From an uncultured Saprospiraceae bacterium (GTDB lineage Bacteria > Bacteroidota > Bacteroidia > Chitinophagales > Saprospiraceae): DNA of 64,000 bases. This document shows, in pieces, positions 40,542 to 48,549 of this stretch. The position numbers were made by a program, and so were the translations under genes. Every line of letters starts with the position of its first letter. The first letter of the stretch is position 1. The stretch spans positions 62,001-126,000 of the forward strand of contig CALLPI010000006.1 of the NCBI GenBank assembly GCA_938015595.1, in the 5' to 3' direction. The notes beneath the pieces were generated by a model that saw only the letters and a program-made list of their open reading frames with translations, searched no databases and was not told the origin of the DNA.

Positions 40542-41015
40542 TTACTTTTCCAACCTTTCTACAAAAGTGGGAAAGGTGACCCCCACGTAGTGCGCATATT
40601 TAGTACTGTGCGTCAAGGGTAGTTTGTACTTGCCCATGAAGCTGACTAGAAAAGCGGCCAGCTCTTCCTGACGTACGTTGCGGGAGTCGGGGCGCAGGCG
40701 GAAGCCAATATGCTTGATGGCGCCGTCTGTATCCCAGAAGACGTGCATCCATAGCTTAATACCGCGCAGTTCGTAGCGGATTTTTTTGGCGTAAGCCTCC
40801 ATTTCCTGCATCATACCCAGCCATTTTTCCACGGCGAGTTCCATATTGCCATCGCAGGCAGAGAGCAGGGTTTCGCTGTAGGTTTTGGTGAGCGTTTCGT
40901 ACAGTTTTTCTTCTTCGCCCAGTATGAAAACCTTGGGCAAAGCCTGTGCATTGTCTTGCGCAAAAACAGGGCTGGTCAATGCCGCCAGCAGGCAAACGAT
41001 GAGTACGGTTCTCAT
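40542..41015 (-). CDS. Secreted protein of unknown function
   Basis: The 157-residue protein has a clear signal peptide ending FAQ (about residues 1-19) and no further membrane helix. The mature part contains a helix-rich region (ETLLSACDGNMELAVEKWLGMM) and a strand-rich end with GIKLWMHVFWDTDGAIKHIGF, a pattern I recall from small Bacteroidota secreted proteins but cannot name. A perfect -7 box lies 27 bases upstream of the ATG. It is probably monocistronic. Confidence 0.75.
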   Translation of the reverse strand: MRTVLIVCLLAALTSPVFAQDNAQALPKVFILGEEEKLYETLTKTYSETLLSACDGNMELAVEKWLGMMQEMEAYAKKIRYELRGIKLWMHVFWDTDGAIKHIGFRLRPDSRNVRQEELAAFLVSFMGKYKLPLTHSTKYAHYVGVTFPTFVERLEK

Positions 41016-41041
41016 GAGTGAAGCGGTTGTTTTTTCGAAAT

Positions 41042-41049
41042 CAAAGATA
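41042..41049 (-). promoter_or_regulatory. Candidate -7 box of the secreted protein gene
   Basis: Read on the minus strand this is TATCTTTG, 27 bases before the start codon at 41015. No TTG is seen at -33. Confidence 0.5.
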
Positions 41050-41113
41050 GAGCAAAAACGGGAAAGGAGGGGATATTATTTCTCAAGTGGGGCAATGAGG
41101 CGGTCTTCCGTGT

Positions 41114-41992
41114 TCAAGGTAACAGCAGGAGAAGTTCGTTGCGCACCAGGTCGTGATTGGCCCAGGGTATGAAGTGGCCGCCCCCCGGGATGACGACCAT
41201 TTTGAGCCAGGTATCGGGAATGTGACGGCGGCTAAAGGCAATGTTGGCTTCGGGCGGCGCCAGGAAGTCGGATTCACCATGGAGGTGTACTACTGGGATG
41301 CGCAAGTCTTTCCAGCGGGGCTGCAAGAGCCGGAGCTGGGCTTGGTGGGCAAATTTTTCATCGCCGGACACACACCAAGCCTTCGACATCATCCAGCGGG
41401 TGGCGCGCCACCGCGCCAGGTGGGCATACCAGGGCAGAGGTTCGCTATCGGGGTCGTTTACGGGGGCCAGCATCATTAGGGCGTCTACAGCGTCGGGGTA
41501 GTCCAGGGCGGTTTGGGCTGCAATAGGCCCACCAAAAGAGTGGCCCACCAATATGCGATACACGGCCAGCGGGTATTGATCAAGCACAGCTTTGACGGCG
41601 GCTGCTTGCCCGGCCAGGCGCGGCTCGCTGCGGCCATAGTGCGAGTAGCCATACCCAGGGCGGTCCAAAGTAATGAGCCGCGCACGGTGCAGCAGCATGC
41701 TGTCCGACAGGTAGGCGTAGTCGGCATTGCCAGAGCCGGGAGCGCCATGCACCCACATCACCACAGGCGCGGTATCGGCACGCAGGCCGGTTGTTATGTA
41801 CCTGAGCGTGCCGCCAGCGTAGTCAATGTAATGAATATCCACCTGAACGCTACGCTTAGCAAAGTAGCGCTGTGTGGCTTCATCAGAGCTACGGAAAGAC
41901 ATATTGGCCGTGTAAACGACAAAGCCCAGGAGCATAAGAAATGTGGCCAGGAGGGAGTATTGCCACCAGCGGCGTTTGTGAGGTTTGTGCAT
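41114..41992 (-). CDS. Membrane-anchored alpha/beta hydrolase
   Basis: The 292-residue protein starts with a membrane helix (about residues 12-32, YSLLATFLMLLGFVVY) and then an alpha/beta hydrolase fold. The oxyanion region is WVHGAPGSGNADY (about 79-91). The nucleophile is the serine in LVGHSFGGPIA, the acid is probably the aspartate in HGESDFLAPP, and the histidine is in PGGGHFIPW near the end. The substrate is unknown; the fold covers esterases, lipases and peptidases. It would face the periplasm if the anchor is type II. It lies 38 bases after lgt in the same direction, so the two may share a transcript. Confidence 0.88.
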   Translation of the reverse strand: MHKPHKRRWWQYSLLATFLMLLGFVVYTANMSFRSSDEATQRYFAKRSVQVDIHYIDYAGGTLRYITTGLRADTAPVVMWVHGAPGSGNADYAYLSDSMLLHRARLITLDRPGYGYSHYGRSEPRLAGQAAAVKAVLDQYPLAVYRILVGHSFGGPIAAQTALDYPDAVDALMMLAPVNDPDSEPLPWYAHLARWRATRWMMSKAWCVSGDEKFAHQAQLRLLQPRWKDLRIPVVHLHGESDFLAPPEANIAFSRRHIPDTWLKMVVIPGGGHFIPWANHDLVRNELLLLLP

Positions 41993-42030
41993 GGCAAATG
42001 GATTTTGGCCAACAGTGGTAATGTACCGGC

Positions 42031-42915
42031 TTAACCTTTTTTGACTGGTCGGAACATGAAATACAAGCCAATGAGCACAAAGGGGATGCTCAATAATTGG
42101 CCTGTGCTGAGCACATTGCCAAACGCTTTTTCAAAACCGCCCTGGCTCATTTTGAAATACTCCCACACTATGCGCACGCCCCATATCAGCACCATAAACA
42201 GGCCAAAGAGGTAGCCCTGCTTGTGGCGTTTGTTAGTATGCCAATACGTATAGTACAGTATGCCGAAAATGGCGAAGTAGCTGAAGGCTTCGTAAAGTTG
42301 CACCGGGTGGCGAGGAACCATGCACATCTCATCGCCCAGGTAATTGACCTGGGCTTTGACGCAGACTTGCACCATTTCGGCGCATTCGGAGCACTTGACC
42401 CAGGTGTCGCGGGCGGCATTCTTAAACAGGAATCCAATTGAGCTGTCGGTAGGTTTGCCTACGATTTCGGAGTTCATAAGGTTGCCCAAGCGGATGAAAC
42501 CTCCCGCTAGAGCAGTGGGCACTACAATTTTGTCCAAAATCCAGAGGATAGACTTTTTGGACACTGTGAGCGAAAAAATCCACATGGCCAGAATAATACC
42601 GATGGCGCCACCGTGGCTGGCTAGCCCACCCTCCCAGATGCGGGGTATTTCGGCGAGATGTGCCGAGTAGTATTCCCAATCGTAAAAGAATACGTGCCCG
42701 AGCCGGGCGCCAATCACTGCGCCGCCTACCACAAAGAGAAAGCACTTGTCGAGCCATGCCTCCGGCGCTTTCTCTGCCAGAAACATGCGGCGCACCATAA
42801 ATAGGCCAATCAGGAAGCCGGCGGCGAAGAGCAGTCCATACCAGCGCAAGGTGAACGGGCCGAGCTGGGCAATTTCGGGCGAGGCGTTCCAGGTAATGTA
42901 TGTGAGTATGGTCAT
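42031..42915 (-). CDS. lgt: Prolipoprotein diacylglyceryl transferase
   Basis: Lgt transfers diacylglycerol from phosphatidylglycerol to the lipobox cysteine of prolipoproteins, the first step in lipoprotein maturation, in the inner membrane. The 294-residue protein has about seven membrane helices. Family marks are LRWYGLLFAAGFL (about residue 24), the conserved histidine in GGLASHGGAIGI (about residues 100-111), and MVPRHPVQLYEA. The latter is preceded by an extra cysteine-rich loop (WVKCSECAEMVQVCVKAQ) that I recall from Bacteroidota members. ATG codons at 42930 and 42915 are both possible; the second matches the family better. The many lipoproteins in this window are its likely clients. 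Confidence 0.94.
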   Translation of the reverse strand: MTILTYITWNASPEIAQLGPFTLRWYGLLFAAGFLIGLFMVRRMFLAEKAPEAWLDKCFLFVVGGAVIGARLGHVFFYDWEYYSAHLAEIPRIWEGGLASHGGAIGIILAMWIFSLTVSKKSILWILDKIVVPTALAGGFIRLGNLMNSEIVGKPTDSSIGFLFKNAARDTWVKCSECAEMVQVCVKAQVNYLGDEMCMVPRHPVQLYEAFSYFAIFGILYYTYWHTNKRHKQGYLFGLFMVLIWGVRIVWEYFKMSQGGFEKAFGNVLSTGQLLSIPFVLIGLYFMFRPVKKG

Positions 42916-42971
42916 GTCAGTTGGTAGCATATTTCTGGTTTCACATTATTACTTACTGCTCAATGCCGTTT

Positions 42972-43008
42972 CACAAAGATGAGGCAAAGCACTGCAAAGG
43001 ACGCAAAG
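42972..43008. repeat. Short CAAAG repeat with about 10-base period
   Basis: CAAAG recurs at about 42974, 42985, 42995 and 43004 with roughly 10-base spacing. Read on the minus strand it is CTTTGC followed by short variable gaps. It lies upstream of lgt, overlapping the place where the lgt promoter would be (CATCTTTG on the minus strand). Confidence 0.5.
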
Positions 43009-43160
43009 TTTCCAGTAATAAGCTACCAATCCATAACTGTTTCGCGCAAAGAATAGTAAAGGAAGCCGCAAGAACTGCTCGCCGCTGCTGCCCATTAGTT
43101 GAGCGCTGGTTCAGATGGCTGCAAAGGCCACGTGCCAGTGGCAGGCCCCACACTCTATAC

Positions 43161-44042
43161 TCAGAGATTAAAACCCAGCGACAAATACCACACCAGGTTG
43201 CGATCTTTGTGATTTAGGGTGGCGTAGCTTAGATCGGGATTAAGCGCAAATTTGAGAAGGTCTTGCTGTTCGTTAGTCACATCAGATAGACTGTGGTAAA
43301 TACGCCCGCCCACAAATAGCGATTTGCTCAGGTAAAACGACAAGCCGCCTGTAAGCCCGAAGTCGAGTTTGTGGTAGAGTTTTTCCCCATTGTCAATGGC
43401 CTCATAGTAGGCGCCTATGGTTTGAGGAATGGCCACCTGGCGGCCTCCTACTGTGCGGCTGATGGTTTGGTTGCCCATGGTTTGGAGATATCCATTTTTC
43501 AGGTAGTCGAACTCCAGGTTGACGGTAAACGGCTCAATGGGCGCGCCGGGCACGTTCTGCCGGCCAAAGGTCAGTTCGCCAAAAGCACGCGACCCCACCA
43601 GCAGCCCGCCGGATGCTCCTGCCGATAGTTCCAAGCGGTCTATTTTCAGAAATATGCTAAGCGGTACTTCCAGGTAGGAGTTAGTCACATCCATACGCAT
43701 GGTACGCGTGCCGCCTGCCACAACCGGTGCGCTAGTAGCAGCACTGAATATCCAGTAAGAAGGGCCTTCGTACTCGTAGTTCATTCCCCTTTGGGCGTAG
43801 AGTATCTCGCCACGCACGCCCATCATGCTAGTCAATTTGTAGTTGAACGTAGCGCCTACGTGCAACCCGGTGGAGTAGGCAAACTTTTCCAGGTCTTTGC
43901 CCTGAGCATCTTTTTCTGAAGGGCCTTTGATGGTGCCAAAAGTCATACCTGCACGAAAGCCCCCAGAAAAAGCCGGCTGTGCTTGCAAGCGAAGACCGAA
44001 GGCAAGCCCCAGTGCAGCAATGGTGATGATGTGTTTGATCAT
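43161..44042 (-). CDS. PorT-like outer-membrane beta-barrel protein
   Basis: The 293-residue protein has a signal peptide ending LQAQ and a beta-barrel pattern of alternating strands that ends in a membrane-facing strand (LVWYLSLGFNL). The start FSGGFRAGMTFGTIKG and a central VPLSIFLKIDRLELSAGASGGLLV resemble the outer-membrane beta-barrel group that includes PorT. A role in envelope biogenesis or transport cannot be read out. It is last of a minus-strand group, and a hairpin that could end the upstream lipoprotein transcript lies in its leader. Confidence 0.82.
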   Translation of the reverse strand: MIKHIITIAALGLAFGLRLQAQPAFSGGFRAGMTFGTIKGPSEKDAQGKDLEKFAYSTGLHVGATFNYKLTSMMGVRGEILYAQRGMNYEYEGPSYWIFSAATSAPVVAGGTRTMRMDVTNSYLEVPLSIFLKIDRLELSAGASGGLLVGSRAFGELTFGRQNVPGAPIEPFTVNLEFDYLKNGYLQTMGNQTISRTVGGRQVAIPQTIGAYYEAIDNGEKLYHKLDFGLTGGLSFYLSKSLFVGGRIYHSLSDVTNEQQDLLKFALNPDLSYATLNHKDRNLVWYLSLGFNL

Positions 44043-44105
44043 GTCATTTTTTTAATTTTACCTTCTAAAGACTCCTCGATAGCGCAAAAGTTCGTCCAGA
44101 AAGCG

Positions 44106-44136
44106 AAAGGTGAGCCTCTATGAGGGCCTCACCTTT
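44106..44136 (-). terminator. Hairpin after the minus-strand lipoprotein gene
   Basis: AAAGGTGAG pairs perfectly with CTCACCTTT (9 bp). On the minus strand it lies 30 bases after the lipoprotein stop at 44166 and before the PorT-like gene. The U-tract is poor (TTTCGCTTT), so strength is uncertain. Confidence 0.5.
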
Positions 44137-44165
44137 TACACATTTTGCCGATGGATTTGGCCGGC

Positions 44166-44714
44166 TCAGTTGCTTACCTTTCCGCGGATATTCCAGTTCA
44201 CGCTTTCGCCGGTGCGTTGGATGTAGGTTCGCCACTGGTTGTCGAGTGTGAACAGCCAGTCGCCGCCGGCACGGTTGGGGCCTGCGTCGCAGCCTATGGT
44301 TTGGCCGCGCTCAGCATGGGTGAAGGCAATGGCAATCCACAACTCCTGGTCAGTGATCGCAATAGGCACGTCCAGCCTATGTACATTCCAGTTGAAAGGT
44401 CGCACTGAACTGGACACATCCTTGGAGTAAAGCAGGGGGCCAGGGGCATTGCCAGGGCCAGGCCCGTACACCTTTACCTGGGCGGCAGCGGGTCGGGGGC
44501 CGGTGTACCAATGCACTTCAGTGAGTTGCCTGCCACTGAACTGGCGGGTGCGGTCGGAGGTAAAGCGCACGGCAGTTTCGTGCTGGCCGGCTTCTAACAG
44601 GGGGCCAGTGGCATTGTCACCGTCTAATTGCAGAAAAAAATTGTCGTTGTCTTTATTACAGGAGCCCCAAAACAGCACCGCGCTTAAGGCAATTATAAGG
44701 TACTTGATCTTCAT
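44166..44714 (-). CDS. Lipoprotein with beta-rich domain, unknown function
   Basis: The 182-residue protein has a signal peptide with lipobox WGSC (about residues 16-19). The mature part is one beta-rich domain with an HETAVRFTSDRTRQFSGRQL segment, a QVKVYGPG strand and an ELWIAIAFTHA strand. An aspartate-cysteine loop (GCDAGPNRAGG) follows. The same order of motifs occurs in domains of large Bacteroidota adhesins and secreted proteases, so a surface binding role is plausible. The function is not known. A TAACTTTG box lies 18 bases upstream on the minus strand. Confidence 0.75.
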   Translation of the reverse strand: MKIKYLIIALSAVLFWGSCNKDNDNFFLQLDGDNATGPLLEAGQHETAVRFTSDRTRQFSGRQLTEVHWYTGPRPAAAQVKVYGPGPGNAPGPLLYSKDVSSSVRPFNWNVHRLDVPIAITDQELWIAIAFTHAERGQTIGCDAGPNRAGGDWLFTLDNQWRTYIQRTGESVNWNIRGKVSN

Positions 44715-44731
44715 GACTCAATGATTTTGAG

Positions 44732-44739
44732 CAAAGTTA
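44732..44739 (-). promoter_or_regulatory. Candidate -7 box of the lipoprotein gene
   Basis: Read on the minus strand this is TAACTTTG, 18 bases before the ATG at 44714. TTG lies 16 bases further upstream, somewhat short of the usual spacing. Confidence 0.45.
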
Positions 44740-44799
44740 GGCCTTGAGGTGTTAACAAGCTTTTAATAACTGGTTAAACAAACCATAAACCTACACTGT

Positions 44800-45249
44800 T
44801 CATCGCCGGGGTTTTTGCCGAATTCGGGGGTGGTTCCATTCTTCCCGCTGCGCAAACTCCACAATTAGGCGGGCAATGTTCATAATGGATACAAATACTA
44901 AGTAGCCAAAAGTGAGCACTATGAAAATCCAGCGATAAGACCCAGCCTCCGATATACTGAGATGTGAAAATGCCCAGGCCATCAGACCAGAAAGCAAGGC
45001 TAGCCCTACAAAACTGTACATGGAGCGACCCCAATATTTGGCCCGATTGGGCGAAAATATGGAGCCGATCGCATTGAATACGGAAAAAATGAGCAAAAAG
45101 GAGGCCGCTGACATCCACGGAAACTTGACCGACACCTCCGTTAAGCCGGCGAGCGCCACCAACTTGGCCAATAAGACGGCTCCAAGGCTGCCCCCCAGGC
45201 ATGCCAAAGCTTGCAAAAATGGATTTGCCGCTTTTTCGTATGCAGACAT
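44800..45249 (-). CDS. Four-helix membrane protein, unknown function
   Basis: The 149-residue protein has four hydrophobic helices (LGGSLGAVLLAKLVALAGL; ASFLLIFSVFNAIGSIF; SMYSFVGLALLSGLMAWAF; WIFIVLTFGYLVFVSIM) and a basic, arginine-rich tail. Short charged loops with SPNRAKYWGRSM lie between helices. I recognise no specific family, although such proteins are common and unassigned in Bacteroidota. The ATG at 45249 is chosen so that the protein begins shortly before the first helix; the frame opens upstream to 45423 over the lipB leader. Confidence 0.7.
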   Translation of the reverse strand: MSAYEKAANPFLQALACLGGSLGAVLLAKLVALAGLTEVSVKFPWMSAASFLLIFSVFNAIGSIFSPNRAKYWGRSMYSFVGLALLSGLMAWAFSHLSISEAGSYRWIFIVLTFGYLVFVSIMNIARLIVEFAQREEWNHPRIRQKPRR

Positions 45250-45388
45250 GCGTTTTGGTTCAGCTAGTTTTACCAGGCGCGATCGCGTCGCCCCACTGCT
45301 GCAACTGAACAGGCAATGAAACATCCGAGAGCGCATTTTGTTAAATATTGGCGGCGTTTTTAGTCTCTGTGTCGCCTTTGTTGTCAGT

Positions 45389-46105
45389 ATGGAGTTGGTT
45401 AAATATCTCAACCTGGGGCGCATACCCTACCGCCAAGCCTGGAGCTTGCAAGAACAACTACTGCGCGAACTGGTGGACCGAAAACTAGCTAATCGCCAAC
45501 GCCTGGGAGCCGGCCTGCCGGCCCTGCCGCAAACCCACTATCTGTTGTTTTGCGAGCACCCGCCCGTATATACCCTCGGCAAAAGTGGCGCCATGACCAA
45601 TCTGCTGCTAAGCGAGGCAGAGTTGGAAGCCAACGGCTTTGAGTTTTTTCGCATCAACCGCGGCGGCGACATTACCTACCACGGCCCAGGGCAAATCGTA
45701 GGCTATCCCATATTCGACCTGGACAACTTCTTCACCGATGTGCACCGCTATGTGCGCTACCTGGAAGAAGCCGTCATCCGGACCCTGGCCGAATACGGCC
45801 TCCAGGCTGGCCGCGAGCAAGGCTACACTGGCGTATGGCTCGACGCCGACCACAACCGCCCCAAGCGCAAAATCTGCGCCATTGGCGTGCATCTGAGCCG
45901 GTGGGTTACTATGCACGGCTTTGCTTTTAATGTGAATACCAATCTGATGCACTTCCGCTACATCATACCCTGCGGCATTGCCGACAACGACAAAACCGTG
46001 ACTTCCCTACAGCAGGAACTCGGCCATCCGCTCGACATGGACGAAGTACGCGAAAAACTAAGGGCACATTTTTCCCGTTTATTTAATTTTCAGTGGGCAA
46101 ATTGA
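45389..46105 (+). CDS. lipB: Lipoyl(octanoyl) transferase
   Basis: LipB moves the octanoyl group from acyl-carrier protein to lipoate-dependent enzymes, the first step of lipoate synthesis in the cytoplasm. The 238-residue protein has the family motifs FCEHPPVYTLGKSG (about residue 50), RGGDITYHGPGQIVGYPIFDL (about 90-110), and the catalytic lysine region KRKICAIGVHLSRWVTMHGFA. The catalytic cysteine is in YIIPCGI (about residue 197). I chose the ATG at 45389 because the family start lies there. It begins a plus-strand run of four genes with short gaps (73, 26 and 13 bases). The lipoyl synthase gene lipA is not in the window. Confidence 0.95.
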   Translation: MELVKYLNLGRIPYRQAWSLQEQLLRELVDRKLANRQRLGAGLPALPQTHYLLFCEHPPVYTLGKSGAMTNLLLSEAELEANGFEFFRINRGGDITYHGPGQIVGYPIFDLDNFFTDVHRYVRYLEEAVIRTLAEYGLQAGREQGYTGVWLDADHNRPKRKICAIGVHLSRWVTMHGFAFNVNTNLMHFRYIIPCGIADNDKTVTSLQQELGHPLDMDEVREKLRAHFSRLFNFQWAN

Positions 46106-46178
46106 CTGACTTTTGCCGCATCATTGGTTCGCTTTTTTTCAATTCAACGCTGAACAACAGCTACTTATCAGAACGCTC

Positions 46179-46592
46179 ATGCTAAAAGACATCCCTGTAC
46201 ATAAAGTGGAGGACTTGGTCATTGCCATTGTGCCACGCACCGAGAATGACCCCGAGCAAGACGAACTCTGGGACGTAATCCTGCTCAACCTCAAAGAAGA
46301 ACCCATCACCTGCGTGCTGGTCAACTCCACCGGGTATGGCGAGCGCAGAGCCGGTGAAAATCTACGTACCACTACGCTGCGCCATTTTTTTGAGGAAATC
46401 GGCCCTATGGCCACCGTACACATCGAACCTATTCAGACCCAACTGTTTGACCTGACCAACGAATACTGGGTTAGCTTCCTGCACGACAACTACATGTACG
46501 ACAAAAAATATGTATTTGTGCGCGGCAGCATCACACCGGCGCACTTCACCAACATTCCCTTCATTAACCGCAAGGGCGTGATGATTCGTTAA
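46179..46592 (+). CDS. Conserved hypothetical protein
   Basis: The 137-residue protein has no signal peptide or membrane helix. Its alternating strands and helices begin MLKDIPVHKVEDLVIAIVP and include a WDVILLNLKEEPI strand and a closing KKYVFVRGSITPAHFTNIPFI segment. Its place between lipB and the thioesterase gene is probably within one operon. I recognise it as a soluble Bacteroidota-type protein without a known role. An upstream in-frame TTG at 46113 is possible but the ATG at 46179 is more likely. Confidence 0.7.
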   Translation: MLKDIPVHKVEDLVIAIVPRTENDPEQDELWDVILLNLKEEPITCVLVNSTGYGERRAGENLRTTTLRHFFEEIGPMATVHIEPIQTQLFDLTNEYWVSFLHDNYMYDKKYVFVRGSITPAHFTNIPFINRKGVMIR

Positions 46593-46618
46593 GTACTCAA
46601 AAACCCTGACAAAACAAA

Positions 46619-47206
46619 ATGGAACAAATACTACTCATGAACGAACAAGTCCCAACTGCCGTGCCCAGCACAGACGCGCCCGCTGCTCCTGCGCTCAAGC
46701 CCAAGAAGGTGAGCGAATCGGCCACTACTATGACTCAAATGGTCATGCCCAACGACACCAACCCCATGGGTAACCTCATGGGTGGCAACCTGTTGTGCTG
46801 GATGGATATCGCATGCGCTATCTGCGCCGGCAAGCACTGCGAGACGCATGTCGTCACTGCTTCAGTAGACCACGTATCCTTTCAGAAGCCCATTCGCGTG
46901 GGCGAAGTCGTCACGCTGGAGGCTCACGTCACACGTGCCTTCAATACCTCGGTAGAAGTCATTGTGGAAGTGTTTGCCTGTGACATCAAAGGGCATAACG
47001 TCCGGCGTTGCAACTCGGCCTTCTTCACCTTTGTGGCACTTGATGGCCACAACGGCAGCCCCGTACCTGTACCCCCCGTGTTGCCGCTGACCGAAATTGA
47101 GCAACAGCGCTACGAATCGGCGCCACGCCGCCGCGAGCTACGCCTACTGCTCGGCGGCAGAATTAAGCCGGAAGACGCACTGGAAATTCGTCATCTCTTT
47201 ACCTGA
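46619..47206 (+). CDS. Acyl-CoA thioesterase (YciA-type hotdog)
   Basis: The 195-residue protein is a hotdog-fold thioesterase. The core motifs are MVMPNDTNPMGNLMGGNLLCWMDIACAI in order (the N-terminal active-site loop and long helix, about residues 41-68). VTASVDHVSFQKPIRVGEVVTLEAHV follows (about 84-109). It probably hydrolyses acyl-CoA in the cytoplasm, but chain-length preference cannot be read. An unusual first 30 residues rich in A, P, T and V precede the fold, and a helical tail follows it. It sits 26 bases after the unknown gene and 13 bases before the mobA fusion. Confidence 0.9.
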   Translation: MEQILLMNEQVPTAVPSTDAPAAPALKPKKVSESATTMTQMVMPNDTNPMGNLMGGNLLCWMDIACAICAGKHCETHVVTASVDHVSFQKPIRVGEVVTLEAHVTRAFNTSVEVIVEVFACDIKGHNVRRCNSAFFTFVALDGHNGSPVPVPPVLPLTEIEQQRYESAPRRRELRLLLGGRIKPEDALEIRHLFT

Positions 47207-47219
47207 AAATTTCGCTGCC

Positions 47220-48359
47220 ATGCCTACCCAGCCGCACGTCAAGCACGGCACCACCGTAAAGCCCAGTATGGGGCAGTATGCCCGCCAGGAGTGGGCCATC
47301 ATAGGTGCGTCTTGCAGCGTCATTCAGCAATTGGCCGAAGCGCTGAGCGCACACTTGGCTGGCCAATGGGACATAGCCTATCTCGATGCCGATCACGCCG
47401 CCGAAACCAAAGTGCCCAAGCCAGCGTTTGCCTTGCGCTATACTGACCAGATCAAAGGCCACCGGCTGGAGCAAGCTGGTGCACTCAGCAATTTTGACCT
47501 CCGACACTGGCTGCACCGCGCAGATGCAGTGCTCATCAATGGTAATCATTTCAGCGGGCAGCGCCAAATCGTCATTATAGACCCCGCTAAGCGGGAATCA
47601 CTCTCCCGAAAACTCGACCGCCTCACAGATATTTCCGCTGTGCTGCTGCAAGAAGGGCAACAAAGCCCCTGGCCTTTCCTCACAGAGCGCCTGCAGGGCA
47701 AAACAACGACTATACTGCCCTTCCGCCACACAGAAGCCATAGCCCAATGGCTGGCCGACCAACTGCAAGCTGCCACACCACCCCTTCGAGGGCTGGTACT
47801 GGCTGGCGGGCGCAGCACCCGCATGGGGTGCGACAAAGGCCTGATACGATACCACCACAAGCCCCATCGCGAATACATGGCCGACCTGCTGGCACCACTG
47901 TGCAAGGAGGTGTTCATCAGTTGCCGCCCCGAACAAGCCGCCGAAATCCAGGCGCCCTACCGCCCCCTACCCGACTCCTTCCATGACCTGGGGCCATATG
48001 GGGCTTTGCTATCGGCGTTTCGGGCATACCCTGATTCTGCCTGGATGGTAACAGCTTGCGACCTGCCCTTGCTAGATGCCGATAGCCTGCAGTTTTTAGC
48101 TGCACGCCGCAATCCCTCTTGTACAGCTACGGCTTTTCAAAGCCCAGAGGATGCCTTTCCCGAACCACTCATTGCCGTGTGGGAGCCCAAGGCTTATCCT
48201 ACCCTACTGGAGTTTTTGGCTCAGGGCTACTCCTGCCCCCGTAAGGTGCTCATCCAGTGCCATGCCCAACTGCTGACCGCACCTAACCCAAAAGCGCTGA
48301 CCAATGTGAATACGCCGGAAGAGTGGGCAGCACTGGTCGGATCTGGCCACACTGAGTAG
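47220..48359 (+). CDS. MobA-type nucleotidyltransferase fused to a P-loop-less domain
   Basis: The 379-residue protein has a C-terminal half (about residues 190-379) with the MobA marks LVLAGGRSTRMGCDKGLI, FISCRPEQ, DLGPYGALLSAF and the CDLPLL motif. MobA attaches GMP to molybdopterin to make the guanine dinucleotide cofactor. The N-terminal 185 residues look like a MobB-type GTPase fold (IIGASCSVIQQLAEALSAHL, then YLDADH) but lack the GKT of the P-loop. The LAGGxSxRMGxDK loop is intact, so transferase activity is likely. It is the last gene of the lipB run; other molybdenum cofactor genes are not seen. I chose the ATG at 47220, since the frame opens upstream inside the thioesterase gene. Confidence 0.85.
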   Translation: MPTQPHVKHGTTVKPSMGQYARQEWAIIGASCSVIQQLAEALSAHLAGQWDIAYLDADHAAETKVPKPAFALRYTDQIKGHRLEQAGALSNFDLRHWLHRADAVLINGNHFSGQRQIVIIDPAKRESLSRKLDRLTDISAVLLQEGQQSPWPFLTERLQGKTTTILPFRHTEAIAQWLADQLQAATPPLRGLVLAGGRSTRMGCDKGLIRYHHKPHREYMADLLAPLCKEVFISCRPEQAAEIQAPYRPLPDSFHDLGPYGALLSAFRAYPDSAWMVTACDLPLLDADSLQFLAARRNPSCTATAFQSPEDAFPEPLIAVWEPKAYPTLLEFLAQGYSCPRKVLIQCHAQLLTAPNPKALTNVNTPEEWAALVGSGHTE

Positions 48360-48389
48360 TAGGGGGTGTAGAATCGCAGGTATTGTACT

Positions 48390-48440
48390 GAGCAACGCCA
48401 AGTTTTGTGCATGATCTGCGGATGACACTCACACAAAGTC
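48390..48440. repeat. Palindromic intergenic repeat, copy C (partly eroded)
   Basis: GAGCAACGCCAAGTTTTGTG and CATGATCTGCGGATG match the left half of copies A and B nearly base for base. The right arm is eroded to CACACAAAGTCTAGG. It lies between the mobA fusion and the decarboxylase gene. Confidence 0.7.
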
Positions 48441-48499
48441 TAGGATTATAGTGCTCATGATCTTTTTTGGGGTTGTCAAAGAACTTTTTGATTTACCCA

Positions 48500-48507
48500 T
48501 ACCTTTG
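48500..48507 (+). promoter_or_regulatory. Candidate -7 box of the decarboxylase gene
   Basis: TACCTTTG matches TAnnTTTG and lies 42 bases before the start codon at 48550. No well-spaced TTG is seen. Confidence 0.45.
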
Positions 48508-48549
48508 CGCAGCTATGCTTGCATTCATCCAACGAACGCTTTGAGGCTC

